Shown: one piece after another, positions 10,201 to 18,694 of the stretch | Layout: each line of letters begins with the position of its first letter | Numbering within the stretch: position 1 is the stretch's first letter | Source of the DNA: Marinifilum sp. D737 | Lineage (GTDB): Bacteria > Bacteroidota > Bacteroidia > Bacteroidales > Marinifilaceae | Assembly (NCBI RefSeq): GCF_026672275.1 | Contig: NZ_JANQCD010000008.1 | Location: 62,001-126,000 of the forward strand | Length of the DNA: 64,000 bases | Direction: 5' to 3' | Notes under the pieces: generated by a model | Databases searched by the model: none | What the model saw: only the letters and a program-made list of their open reading frames with translations | What the model was told of the DNA's origin: nothing | Made by a program: the position numbers and the translations under genes

Positions 10201-10396
10201 CAATGGGAACAACAACACTTTTTAGCAGTGTTTCAGCATTTGCCCCAGGGTAGGTTGCAGAGATTTGCACGGTTGGAGGTGCAATTTCCGGGAACTGCTC
10301 TCTTGGCAGGGATGTAAGTCCCAAAACCCCTAAAATTAGGATGAGTATGGATATTACGGTCGATAAAACCGGCCGTTCAATAAATCTTCTTAACAT
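7226..10396 (-). CDS. RND efflux pump permease, HAE1/AcrB family
   Basis: This 1056-residue inner-membrane proton/drug antiporter opens with MLRRFIERPVLSTVISILI, the usual first transmembrane helix. The proton-relay aspartate pair lies in the fourth helix (AIGIVVDDAIVVVEA). The late membrane segment has GLLAKNAILIVEFA and the conserved GxxLRPILMTS region. Twelve transmembrane helices and two large periplasmic loops are expected from the length and pattern. It lies 35 bases after the adaptor and 14 bases before the outer-membrane factor. The substrates are probably amphiphilic toxins or drugs, but which ones is unknown. Confidence 0.95.
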   Translation of the reverse strand: MLRRFIERPVLSTVISILILILGVLGLTSLPREQFPEIAPPTVQISATYPGANAETLLKSVVVPIEEAVNGVENMTYMSSTSSNDGTATISVYFELGTNPDIAAVNVQNRVATVNSKLPQQVIQSGVTTKKVQTSVLMFLSLFSENDDFDATFIENYARINLIPMVKRINGVGDANVFGSRDYSMRIWLKPEKMAAYGLTPQDVVAALNEQNLEAAPGKFGANSSQSFEYVIRYKGKLSTQEEYENIILRSEGNSDFLRLKDVAKVELGAFSYATKNITNGNPSVAIAVYQTSGSNAQEIIKEVERTLEKASVDFPKGIGYVIPFNTNDFLEASISKVISTLIEAFLLVFLVVFLFLQDFRSTLIPAIAVPVAIVGTFFFLNLFGFSINMLTLFALVLAIGIVVDDAIVVVEAVHAKLDNGAKSAKKATVSAMNEITGAIISITLVMSAVFIPVSFLKGPTGAFYQQFAITLAVAIVISAINALTLSPALCALLLKPHNPSEDHKKGLMNRFYTSFNTGFDAITDRYTKSVKFLINKKWLAGAILIGFTLLAGWFFKTTPTGFIPNEDQGIIFCDITLPPGSTLDRTTEVAGKVESIIEEIDVVQERMFVIGFSLMSGTNGGSKAFAVIKLKDWHERKEDHQKVNAIIGQLFGRTAGINEARILFFAPPTVRGFGNSDGFEMRLQDKSNGSFDDLMAKSGQFLGALNQRPEIKYAITSFNTGFPQYEMEVNVEKVKEAGISVNGLFSTLQGYYGSWYAADFNRFGKQYRVMLQASPEDRETIESMDNVFVRNANNELVSVSQFVNMKKVNGPDVVNRFNLFNSATINGNVNPGYSTGDAIQAIREVAAQTLPSTYGYEFSGMTREEEKAGNQAVVVFVLSLIFVYFLLAAQYESYILPFSILLSLPIGIFGAIFFVKLIGLENNIYFQVALIMLIGLLAKNAILIVEFALQRRRQGMEILQAAAEGAKARLRPILMTSFAFILGLMPLMLASGAGAVGNRSIGTGAVGGMLIGTVFGVFVIPAFFVIFQMIQEKISGAPKEEELEEIEVEELSKVQ

Positions 10397-10431
10397 GATT
10401 TTTGTTTAATTTTTAAAACTGAAAGAACTGC

Positions 10432-11589
10432 TTACTTTTGAGAAAAGGCAACATTACCATCTGCTTTCGATTGCCCGCTTTGAGGGATGATCTGCATACC
10501 ATCGCGAAGTTTAATCAAGCCATCAACAACATATTGCTGCCCTGGATTTACTCCACCTTTCACAATAAAATGGTTGTCCACAGTACTGGCGATGATTACC
10601 TCTTTCGATTCTACTTTGTTTTCTTTTCCTACCAGGTAAACGAATTTTTTTCCTTGTAATTCGTAAGTAGCCTTTTGCGGCAGTAAAACAATGTCGTTCA
10701 TATCAGATGGCATTTTCACTTTTCCGCTAATACCACTTCTTAGAAGATTATTAGGATTAGGGAAGATGGCTCTGTAGCTGATACTTCCTGTTCTAGGATT
10801 TACCATGCCATTAATGGTTTCAATTTTCCCTTTGAACTCGTACAATGAACCATCGGCTAGTACAAGCTCAACTTCAGGCATTTTCTTGATTTTCTCATTT
10901 GCAGTATTACCATTTAATTGACGATTAAATTGTAATAATTGCTTTTCATTCAATGTGAAATAGGCATGTACATTTTTAATGTTTGAAACTGTGGTTAAAG
11001 GTTTTGCTTCAGTACGTCCAACCAAACTTCCTACTTTGTAAGGTAAGCTACCAACAATCCCTTCTACAGGACTTTTAATCATTGTATATTCAAGGTTCTC
11101 TCTGGTATTTTGATATTGAGCTTCTGCGGCAGCTAACTGTGCTTTTGCAGCATTCAAGTTACTTGTGGCTGTTTTAAGCTGAATTGAGCTAATGATGTTT
11201 TTTTCAACGAGAGGAGTAATTTTGTCAACTTCCACCTGTGCTGAAAATACTTGAGCTTCGGCTACCTTAATATTTGCCTTAGCAGCTTTAACTTGCTGGC
11301 TTAAGGTTTCTGCGCTAAGTTTAAAAAGCAATTGACCTTTTGTTACCTGATCACCTTCGTCAATATATATTTCATCGATAAATCCATCTACTTTAGGTCG
11401 AATTTCGATATTTTGTACCCCCTCAATATTGGCTGCGTATTCAGTATATGTTGTCACATCTGATTTCTCTGCAGTTTTAACAGGAAAAGGCATTGGGCCA
11501 TGTCCCGCTTGAGGTTGATTTCCTTTTTTGCATGACGTAAATCCTAGTAGGAGGATTATAATACCAGCGAATAAATAATTTTTTTTCAT
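10432..11589 (-). CDS. RND efflux periplasmic adaptor (AcrA/MexA type)
   Basis: This 385-residue membrane-fusion protein links the pump to the outer-membrane factor. The lipobox cysteine is at residue 20 (LGFTSC). Biotinyl-lipoyl half-motifs flank an alpha-hairpin: one around residue 65-100 with IYIDEGDQVTKGQLLF, the other near TMIKSPVEGIVGSLPYKVGS. Beta-barrel and membrane-proximal domains follow. The 158-base upstream spacer holds two operator-like palindromes that match one in front of the regulator gene, so the operon is likely repressed by that regulator. Confidence 0.95.
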   Translation of the reverse strand: MKKNYLFAGIIILLLGFTSCKKGNQPQAGHGPMPFPVKTAEKSDVTTYTEYAANIEGVQNIEIRPKVDGFIDEIYIDEGDQVTKGQLLFKLSAETLSQQVKAAKANIKVAEAQVFSAQVEVDKITPLVEKNIISSIQLKTATSNLNAAKAQLAAAEAQYQNTRENLEYTMIKSPVEGIVGSLPYKVGSLVGRTEAKPLTTVSNIKNVHAYFTLNEKQLLQFNRQLNGNTANEKIKKMPEVELVLADGSLYEFKGKIETINGMVNPRTGSISYRAIFPNPNNLLRSGISGKVKMPSDMNDIVLLPQKATYELQGKKFVYLVGKENKVESKEVIIASTVDNHFIVKGGVNPGQQYVVDGLIKLRDGMQIIPQSGQSKADGNVAFSQK

Positions 11590-11610
11590 TTGATATTCTT
11601 TTAGTTCTAA

Positions 11611-11632
11611 TAGTTCGGATAGAAACGAACTA
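11611..11632. promoter_or_regulatory. Operator-like palindrome 1 upstream of the adaptor gene
   Basis: Half-sites TAGTTCG and CGAACTA are separated by eight bases, 22 bases before the adaptor start codon. The half-sites are the same as those of the perfect operator in front of the GbsR/MarR gene. Confidence 0.75.
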
Positions 11633-11685
11633 TAGGGATGTTGATTTTTATGCTTTGTTCTAAGTATTAATTAATATTGGTTCTG

Positions 11686-11708
11686 TAGGTTCGGACAGAA
11701 ACGAACTA
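11686..11708. promoter_or_regulatory. Operator-like palindrome 2 between regulator and adaptor genes
   Basis: GGTTCGG...ACGAACTA shares the GTTCG/CGAAC half-sites and the central CAGAAA/TAGAAA stretch with site 1. The two centres are about 75 bases apart, close to seven helical turns, which would allow two dimers on the same DNA face. Confidence 0.7.
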
Positions 11709-11747
11709 TTAGGGTGTTGAGTTTAATAAATATATTAATGTCAAAAT

Positions 11748-12263
11748 TTATTTAGTAAAATGATCAAAACGAGAACATTTGGCCTCGATATCTTTGTGAA
11801 GTTGTTCTAACAGGTTGATAGTGTTTGTTAAAAAGCCTAAATAAGGCATATCATGATCGATGGTGTACTTTTTGTCATTAGACAGCTCATTTGCCAGTTT
11901 TTTGTATTCTCGAACTTGAATTAATAATTTCTGTTCGGTTCTATACATTTTAATGCTCTCATTAATTCTGGTCAAGAAACCTACAGGGTTTAATGTGAAA
12001 TATTTTTTTCTATCACCAGGTTTTGTGTGATAGGTGATAATTTCATTTTTCTGAAGAGTTTTCAAATTTGTAGAAACTGTGCTTTTACTAGCTCCTATGA
12101 AATTCACCAATTCCTCAAAAGTAGAACCATTTTCCTTATTAATAAGGAGTGTCGCAAAGATTCGTGCCGCTATAGGAGCAAGTTTTTCTTGCTTCTCCAT
12201 AAATAGTCCATAGCTTTCGACTAATACTTTCTTCTTGTGTTCTAAATCTTCCTGATTCTTCAT
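11748..12263 (-). CDS. GbsR/MarR family transcriptional regulator
   Basis: This 171-residue winged-helix repressor has its recognition region at about residues 45-95 (TFEELVNFIGASKSTVSTNL, then a wing containing HTKPGDRKKYF). The C terminus is a probable dimerisation helix. It is the first gene of the efflux operon. A perfect palindrome overlaps its own promoter and two similar sites lie before the adaptor gene, so it most likely represses itself and the pump until an inducer binds. The inducer is unknown. Confidence 0.9.
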   Translation of the reverse strand: MKNQEDLEHKKKVLVESYGLFMEKQEKLAPIAARIFATLLINKENGSTFEELVNFIGASKSTVSTNLKTLQKNEIITYHTKPGDRKKYFTLNPVGFLTRINESIKMYRTEQKLLIQVREYKKLANELSNDKKYTIDHDMPYLGFLTNTINLLEQLHKDIEAKCSRFDHFTK

Positions 12264-12282
12264 TTTATTTACTTTAACGCTG

Positions 12283-12290
12283 CAAATATA
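12283..12290 (-). promoter_or_regulatory. -7 box of the regulator/efflux operon promoter
   Basis: The minus strand reads TATATTTG, a clean match to the Bacteroidota -7 box, 20 bases before the ATG. The operator palindrome lies immediately upstream, in the -33 to -7 interval, so a bound repressor would block sigma factor. Confidence 0.7.
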
Positions 12291-12292
12291 GC

Positions 12293-12318
12293 TTTAGTTC
12301 GGATTGATCCGAACTAAA
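12293..12318. promoter_or_regulatory. Perfect operator palindrome at the regulator promoter
   Basis: Two exact 12-base arms (TTTAGTTCGGAT and ATCCGAACTAAA) are separated by two bases. It sits just upstream of the TATATTTG -7 box of the GbsR/MarR gene, the arrangement expected for autorepression. Confidence 0.85.
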
Positions 12319-12387
12319 AAATGTTAAAAAACTTAAAAGAATATTTAGTTATGGTTTTCTAAGTTTTGAAAATGATTGTTATTGGCA

Positions 12388-13116
12388 CTATTTTTTTAGA
12401 TGTTCATTTATTAATTCCATAAAAGTTTGCCTGTAGATTTGTCCGATTGGCACCTTCTGATCACTAATTTCAATTTGATTTCCCTCTATTGCATTAATTT
12501 GGTTTAGTGCAATAATAAAGGATTTATGGACACGAGGAAATTGCTTTTTAGGGAGTAATTCCTCCATTCTTTTAATTGTCAGTTTACTTACAATACTCTT
12601 ATCCTTGAGATGTATTTTAATGTAATCTCCTAATCCTTCTACATAAATAATATCATCAAAATTTAATTTGATTGTTTTTTTGTCTGCCTTGATAAATATA
12701 AACTCTTTCTGCTTGTTTGGATTTGGACTTGAAAAAATGTTGGTTTGTTCTGTTTTTGATTTTAATTTTTCTTCAATTTTAGAAACAGCTTTTAAAAACC
12801 TTGGAAAGGGAATGGGTTTGTGTAGGTAGTCAATTACATCTAGATCGAAAGCTTCTACAGCATATTCTCTATAAGCAGTAGTTATCACTACAGCAGGTGG
12901 ATGTCTTAAATTTTCAAGGAAATTCAAGCCTGTCACTTTTGGCATATTGATATCCAGAAACATTGCATCGATATTTTGTTCGTTTAATACCTGCATGGCT
13001 TCCAGAGCATTTTTACAAGACTTTACAAGCTCCAGATGAGGAATATCAGAAATAAACTTCTCTAAAACTTTTCTTGCGTGTACCTCATCATCTACGACTA
13101 TACATTTAATGTTCAT
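12388..13116 (-). CDS. LytTR family response regulator
   Basis: This 242-residue cytosolic regulator has a receiver domain at residues 1-120, with acidic residues D9-D10 and phospho-acceptor D55 in MFLDINMP. A LytTR DNA-binding domain (about 140-240) carries the typical FPRVHKSFIIALNQI segment. It overlaps the upstream histidine kinase by 11 bases, so the two are co-translated partners. Targets are not known; the flanking RND systems are the nearest candidates. Confidence 0.93.
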   Translation of the reverse strand: MNIKCIVVDDEVHARKVLEKFISDIPHLELVKSCKNALEAMQVLNEQNIDAMFLDINMPKVTGLNFLENLRHPPAVVITTAYREYAVEAFDLDVIDYLHKPIPFPRFLKAVSKIEEKLKSKTEQTNIFSSPNPNKQKEFIFIKADKKTIKLNFDDIIYVEGLGDYIKIHLKDKSIVSKLTIKRMEELLPKKQFPRVHKSFIIALNQINAIEGNQIEISDQKVPIGQIYRQTFMELINEHLKK

Positions 13117-14173
13117 ATTCCTTGTTTAAAGTGATACAGACTAATGTTTGATATTGAGTCTCGTTTTCCGTTATAATAAAGCTGTGATTTTTAGGATATA
13201 ATAAATTTAACCTCTTTTTTACATTTTGAATTCCCAGTCCACCAGGTTTTTCATTTTTAGGCTGATTAGGATCGATAGGGTTTACAATTTTCAGTTCTAT
13301 TTTATCTGAATAAAAATGCAAATCTATATTGATTTCCGATTTTCCGGATTCACTATGAATTCCATGTTTGAAAGTATTTTCAATGAGCGGAATAAATAGG
13401 AGTGGAGGAAGCTTATAGTTCTGATCCTCTCCTGAAATATTAAGGTTGATATTGGCGGTGTCCTCAACACGCAGAGATTCTAGTTCGATATAATTGTTTA
13501 TAAATTGCACCTCTTTTTCGAGTTTTACCTTTTCATCTTTACACTCATATAGCATGTAGCTGATTAATTGACTCAGCTTTAGAATCATCTCCGGAGTTTT
13601 TACAGAATCGTACAAACTCATAGAGTAGATATTGTTTAAGGTATTGAAAAGAAAGTGCGGATTAACTTGTTCCTTAAGTAAGTTCAATTCTGCCTCGAGT
13701 TGCTCCTGTGCTTTGGCTGTAAATTTGAGATTTTCATCTTTTAACGCGATCCACTCTTTTACAAAATGGAATAGAGTGGTGGATAAAGTAAAAATATTTA
13801 ATTTAAAGAAACTAAACAGAATTAATCGCTCAGGATGCTCATAAGCCATCTTTTTGAAATGGACTTCAGGGAACAGATAGAATGTTATACTTAGAAATGA
13901 AATCATTACAATTTCACTGATTACAATTAATAAGATGTATTTTAAGTAATTTCCTTTATTCCAGTATTTGGGAATCAGAAATCTAAGGTTGAAGTAGACG
14001 AAAATTACAATTGAAAGTAATTGGAAACTTCCAAATATAATTTCATTTGGTACACGTGATGGTTCCATATCAACAAAGCGACCTAATTCCAAGAGAACAA
14101 ATACGGTCCAGAAGGATAGGTGTTGTACCAATCGAATGGAGAAAAAACGGTATAATCTGTCCTTAATATTCAT
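13106..14173 (-). CDS. LytS-type sensor histidine kinase
   Basis: This 355-residue inner-membrane kinase has four predicted transmembrane helices in the first ~140 residues and then a short coiled coil. The His_kinase domain has H173 in NPHFLFNTLN, and a GHKL ATPase follows with LIENTFKHG and GGLGIQNVKKRL. There is no separate sensor domain, so it probably senses through the membrane helices. It overlaps the LytTR regulator gene and is divergent from the second RND operon. Confidence 0.93.
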   Translation of the reverse strand: MNIKDRLYRFFSIRLVQHLSFWTVFVLLELGRFVDMEPSRVPNEIIFGSFQLLSIVIFVYFNLRFLIPKYWNKGNYLKYILLIVISEIVMISFLSITFYLFPEVHFKKMAYEHPERLILFSFFKLNIFTLSTTLFHFVKEWIALKDENLKFTAKAQEQLEAELNLLKEQVNPHFLFNTLNNIYSMSLYDSVKTPEMILKLSQLISYMLYECKDEKVKLEKEVQFINNYIELESLRVEDTANINLNISGEDQNYKLPPLLFIPLIENTFKHGIHSESGKSEINIDLHFYSDKIELKIVNPIDPNQPKNEKPGGLGIQNVKKRLNLLYPKNHSFIITENETQYQTLVCITLNKEYEH

Positions 14174-14396
14174 TTTTTATCAAATTTTAATCTAAGGAAT
14201 AAATAAAAATCCTTGCCTGCATAAAATATCGACAAACTCTGTCTGTTCGTCGGCAAACCTACACAAAATTAAAGTTAACCAATAGAATCTGCACTTTGGT
14301 ATTGATTAACGATGATTCTTTTTTGTTGATCGATAAAACTTAATAGACAAATAGTTAGTGCTTAATATTGTTTTGAACTTTTAAACGAAATCCATC

Positions 14397-15512
14397 ATGT
14401 TAAAAAGAAAAAGTATCCTTTGGGGCATAGCAGTTATTATAGCCTGTGTTGCACTAAGTGTTTTATTTGCAGGGATGAAAAAAGCTCCTAAAGAAAAAGA
14501 AGCTGTAAAAAAAGAAATTGTTCTTCCTGTTCTGGAAGTTAGAAATAGTGAATTGGATCTTCATCTTTCAGTTGTAGGTAAGCTAGAAGCTTATTCAAAA
14601 ATGGAAGTGTATGCCGAAGTAAGTGGAATATTGGAAAATTCCCCAAAAGCATTTTTAGAAGGAATTCGATTTCATCAAGGTGAAGCATTGTTATCTATAA
14701 GTAAGGATAAGTTCGAAGCGGAAGTGTTCTCGAATCGAAGCAGCTTTATGAATAAGATTGCGAATATCCTTCCTGATCTAAAGTATGATTACCCTGATAG
14801 TTATTCGGTCTGGGAAAAATATTTAAAAGATTTCGATGTTGAAAAGTTCATTGGTCCAATTCCTGAACCGCTCAACGAAAAAGAGAAATATTATCTGGCA
14901 GGAAAGAGTGTTTATACTGACTATTACAATTTGAAAAGTCAGGAAGAACAGTTGAGAAAATATACCATTAAAGCACCCTTTAATGGAGAGGTTATTGAAT
15001 CGAATATCAAACCAGGAACTTTGGTCATGTCAGGTCAAAAGCTTGGAGAATATGTAAATACGAATGTATTTGATTTGGTTGTAGGTGTTGACTTGAATAA
15101 CCTGCATGGTATAGAAGCAGGAAATGAAGTGAAGCTTTACTCGAATGCTACCAGCCAAAAATGGAATGGTAAGGTAAGACGTATTAGCAACAAAATTGAT
15201 GACAAGACCCAAATGGTAAACGTGTACATATCGGTTTCAGGAAAAGGATTGAAAGAATCGATGTTTCTAAATGCTGATATTTCTTTGTCTCACAATGTGA
15301 ATGGGATTGAAATTCCTAGAAAATTACTTGCCGATTCAGAACATGTATTCATTGTGAATGATAAAAAAGTTCACCTTCAGAAAATTAATGTCATCCAAAG
15401 AAAAGAGAATACAGTAATCATCGAAGGATTACCAAACGGAAGTTTATTGTCTTTAAAAACATCTGCTATCCACGAGGGATTAACAGTAGTTCCTGTTAAG
15501 AATATGCAATAA
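14397..15512 (+). CDS. RND efflux periplasmic adaptor (second system)
   Basis: This 371-residue membrane-fusion protein is anchored by an N-terminal helix (about 8-26) and lacks a lipobox. Lipoyl-like halves occur near VYAEVSGIL and YTIKAPFNGEVIESNIKPGT. A beta-barrel and membrane-proximal region follow. The helical insert between the lipoyl halves is shorter than in AcrA. It is the first gene of a rightward operon with gaps of 24-29 bases, divergent from the LytS kinase. The cargo is unknown. Confidence 0.9.
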   Translation: MLKRKSILWGIAVIIACVALSVLFAGMKKAPKEKEAVKKEIVLPVLEVRNSELDLHLSVVGKLEAYSKMEVYAEVSGILENSPKAFLEGIRFHQGEALLSISKDKFEAEVFSNRSSFMNKIANILPDLKYDYPDSYSVWEKYLKDFDVEKFIGPIPEPLNEKEKYYLAGKSVYTDYYNLKSQEEQLRKYTIKAPFNGEVIESNIKPGTLVMSGQKLGEYVNTNVFDLVVGVDLNNLHGIEAGNEVKLYSNATSQKWNGKVRRISNKIDDKTQMVNVYISVSGKGLKESMFLNADISLSHNVNGIEIPRKLLADSEHVFIVNDKKVHLQKINVIQRKENTVIIEGLPNGSLLSLKTSAIHEGLTVVPVKNMQ

Positions 15513-15541
15513 TAATCACTAACGATTAAGCGAAATTAAGT

Positions 15542-18500
15542 ATGAAATCATTGGTACAATACTTTATCAAATATCCCTTTGCTGGTAATTTGCTAGCAGG
15601 AGTATTTATCTTGCTAGGAATTTTTGGATTATTCTCCTTAAATTCTTCGGTAATGCCACAAATCGATCCTGGAATGTTAACCGTAACGGCATCTTATCCT
15701 GGAGCATCGCCAGAAGAAGTTGAAAAAGGAGTTACACTGAAAATTGAGGATAACATCAAAGGAATTAGTGGAATTGAAAAAATTACCTCTTCATCAAAAG
15801 AAAATTTCTGTACGGTAACAATTGACCTGGAAACTGGTTATGATGCGAATATTGCTTTACAGGATGTTAAAAATGCGGTGGATGGCATTAGCTCTTTTCC
15901 AGTTGGGGTGGAAAATATCAGTACAGAGAAGAGAGAGTTTACGGTTTTAGCCGCTTCTATGGCATTAAATGGAGATTTGGATTTACGTGATCTGAAAAAA
16001 TATGCCAGGTTGATTGAAAATGATCTTCGTGCCATTAACGGAATTTCAAAAGTTGCTTTGTCAGGTTTTCCTAACGAAGAGATAGAAATCAGTGTAAACG
16101 AAGATGCATTAAAGGCATACAATATTAGTATAAACGAGATTTATTCGGCGGTTGGAAATGCTAATATTGAGCTGACAGGAGGAACCATTCGAGGCGAAGA
16201 CGAGGAGTTGAGAATTCGAGTAAGAGAGAAGGAATATTATGCTGAAGGATTTAATGATATTGTATTGCGATCGCAAGCGGAAGGCGGAACGGTTTACTTG
16301 AGTGATGTTGCTAAAATTATAGATCGTTGGGCAGAAGATCCCAACCGAAGCTATGTGAATGGTCATTCGGCTATAAAAATATCTATAACTCAAACTTCCC
16401 GTGAAGATATTCTATACATTTCCGAAACCATCGATAAGTACATCAAGGATTTTAACAAATCTCATGAAACGGTGAGTTTGGAGTTATTGTACGATAATTC
16501 AGTATCTATAAAAGTAATGCAGGATATTTTGGCTAACAATGGAATCATTGGCTTTCTACTTGTTTTGTTGTTCTTGTCATTGTTTTTAAATCATCGTTTA
16601 TCGTTTTGGGTGGCTTTGGGAATTCCTATCTCATTTATGGGAATGTTTATGGTTGCTGGAATGTATGGCTTAACACTAAATCGCCTATCCTTATTTGGGA
16701 TGATTATTGTTATTGGTATCCTGGTTGATGATGGAATTGTAATTTGTGAAAACATATATCAGCATTACGAAAAAGGAAAATCTGCTTTGCAAGCTGGTAT
16801 TGATGGAACAATGGAGGTATTACCAGCTGTTTTTTCGGCTGTACTGACTACAATTGTGGCTTTTGTTTCCTTCTTTTTTATCGATAGTGTAATAGGTGAG
16901 TTCTTTAGAGATTTAGCTTTTGTAGTAATTTTTGCACTGATATTTTCTTTAGTTGAAGCGTTCTTTATTCTACCTGCACATGCGGTTCATTCCAAGGCTT
17001 TGAAAAGGGATAAGAAAGAATCTAAAATTGAGAAAATATCAACTTCTGCCATAAGAAAGTTGCGCAAATATACTTTCGAACCATTGCTAAATTTTAGTCT
17101 TGAAAATAAGCTGGTAACCATAGGACTTACTATTGGTCTTTTCTTTGTTACCATTGGTGGACTGCTAGGTGGAATTATCAGAACCGGAGATAGTTCGGTA
17201 GATAATACTAACTATGCTACAGTGAAGCTGGATATGCCGGCAGGTACTCCTGAATCGGAAACCATGTATTACATATCGAAAATAGAAGATTTGGCCATTC
17301 AGTTAGGAGAGAAATGGAAAGAGAAAAGTGAAACGGGAGATCCAATAATAACTTATACGTCTATTGATATTAGTTCTTCCAACAATGCCGAATTGACCAT
17401 TTACCTGTTAAGTACTGAACATAGGGATTTCCTATCTTCGGAGTTTAATGAAGAGCTGAAACAAATGGTTGGTGAGATACCCCAGGCGGAAAGATTGAAT
17501 TTTGTACAGGAGAATCGTTTTGGAAAAGCAGTGAAAGTATCCTTACAGAGTAGTAACCTGGATGATTTGTATGCAGCAAAAAATGAATTTAAGGCAAGCT
17601 TAAATAAACTGGAAGGCCTAACCAATGTGATGGATAATGACCAGTTGGGAATGCGCGAAATAAAACTGACTTTAAAGGAGAGTGCTTATAAGCTGGGATT
17701 AAATTTAAGCGAAATTACAAGTCAGGTTCGTTCTGGATTTTACGGTAAAGAGGTTCAAAGATTACAGAGAGGAATTGATGAAATTCGCGTTTGGGTTCGT
17801 TATGCAAAAGAGGAAAGGTCTTCAATTGGAAATCTGGAAAATATGCGAATCAGAACCAGTAATGGAGGAGAATACTATCTTAAAGATATTGCCTATATCG
17901 AATTCGAGAGAAATCTGGTGCAAGTAAATCACCTGGGTGGACAGCGAGAAATAACCATAGAGGCTGATGCAGCCAGTACAAAGGTGAATATGACCGAAAT
18001 CAATGATGAAATTGACGAGGTGATTCTTCCTGAATTGATGAAAAAATATCAGGGACTAAGAATTCGATATGGCGGTCATGCCGAAGAATTAGGTAAGGCA
18101 AAAGATTCCGGAATCATGATTGCGCCGGTAATCCTGATATTGTTGTTTTCCATCGTGATTTTCACTTTCAGATCATATACACAAACCATGTTGGTGTTTA
18201 TTTTAATTCCATTTGGATTTATTGGCGTGGGATGGGGACACTGGTTGCATGGAGTAGCTTTAGATATGCCTTCTTATTTGGGAATGGTAGCACTTATGGG
18301 AGTTATGGTGAATGATTCTATTGTTCTGATTAGCACATTTAATGAAAAACTTAAATCAGGAGCAGAATTTATGTTGGCTCTAAAAGAGACTGCTTTGTCA
18401 CGATTCAGACCAATTATACTTACTTCATTAACCACTATAGTTGGTATTGCTCCTTTGATAGCATCCAATCAACCAGAAGCAAAAATGGTAATTCCGATGG

Positions 18501-18670
18501 CAATATCGATGGCATATGGATTGATGGCCGCGACTTTTTTAAATCTGATTGTATTGCCAGTTCTATTAATTGTGGTGAATTCAAGTAAGCGTTATTTTAA
18601 ATTGTTAACTAAAGGAGAGTTAGCATCTCGTGAAAGTGTTGAGCCAGCCAATAAAGTGCTAGTTGTGTAG
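15542..18670 (+). CDS. RND efflux pump permease (second system)
   Basis: This 1042-residue AcrB-family pump has its first helix near KYPFAGNLLAGVFILLGIFG. The fourth transmembrane segment has IIVIGILVDDGIVICENI with the proton-relay aspartates. The second half has the conserved LSRFRPIILTSLTTIVG. It is only distantly similar to the HAE1 pump at 7.2-10.4 kb, so it is probably not a recent duplicate. It lies 29 bases after its adaptor and 24 before the TolC-like gene. Substrates are unknown. Confidence 0.94.
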   Translation: MKSLVQYFIKYPFAGNLLAGVFILLGIFGLFSLNSSVMPQIDPGMLTVTASYPGASPEEVEKGVTLKIEDNIKGISGIEKITSSSKENFCTVTIDLETGYDANIALQDVKNAVDGISSFPVGVENISTEKREFTVLAASMALNGDLDLRDLKKYARLIENDLRAINGISKVALSGFPNEEIEISVNEDALKAYNISINEIYSAVGNANIELTGGTIRGEDEELRIRVREKEYYAEGFNDIVLRSQAEGGTVYLSDVAKIIDRWAEDPNRSYVNGHSAIKISITQTSREDILYISETIDKYIKDFNKSHETVSLELLYDNSVSIKVMQDILANNGIIGFLLVLLFLSLFLNHRLSFWVALGIPISFMGMFMVAGMYGLTLNRLSLFGMIIVIGILVDDGIVICENIYQHYEKGKSALQAGIDGTMEVLPAVFSAVLTTIVAFVSFFFIDSVIGEFFRDLAFVVIFALIFSLVEAFFILPAHAVHSKALKRDKKESKIEKISTSAIRKLRKYTFEPLLNFSLENKLVTIGLTIGLFFVTIGGLLGGIIRTGDSSVDNTNYATVKLDMPAGTPESETMYYISKIEDLAIQLGEKWKEKSETGDPIITYTSIDISSSNNAELTIYLLSTEHRDFLSSEFNEELKQMVGEIPQAERLNFVQENRFGKAVKVSLQSSNLDDLYAAKNEFKASLNKLEGLTNVMDNDQLGMREIKLTLKESAYKLGLNLSEITSQVRSGFYGKEVQRLQRGIDEIRVWVRYAKEERSSIGNLENMRIRTSNGGEYYLKDIAYIEFERNLVQVNHLGGQREITIEADAASTKVNMTEINDEIDEVILPELMKKYQGLRIRYGGHAEELGKAKDSGIMIAPVILILLFSIVIFTFRSYTQTMLVFILIPFGFIGVGWGHWLHGVALDMPSYLGMVALMGVMVNDSIVLISTFNEKLKSGAEFMLALKETALSRFRPIILTSLTTIVGIAPLIASNQPEAKMVIPMAISMAYGLMAATFLNLIVLPVLLIVVNSSKRYFKLLTKGELASRESVEPANKVLVV

Positions 18671-18694
18671 TAGAATATCAAAAAAATAAAAAAG

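Noticed and set aside
7229-10317. Several plus-strand frames of 60-118 codons opposite the first RND pump gene
   Set aside because: They lie antisense inside a well-supported 1056-residue pump gene, have no family features, and follow from the codon composition of the real gene.
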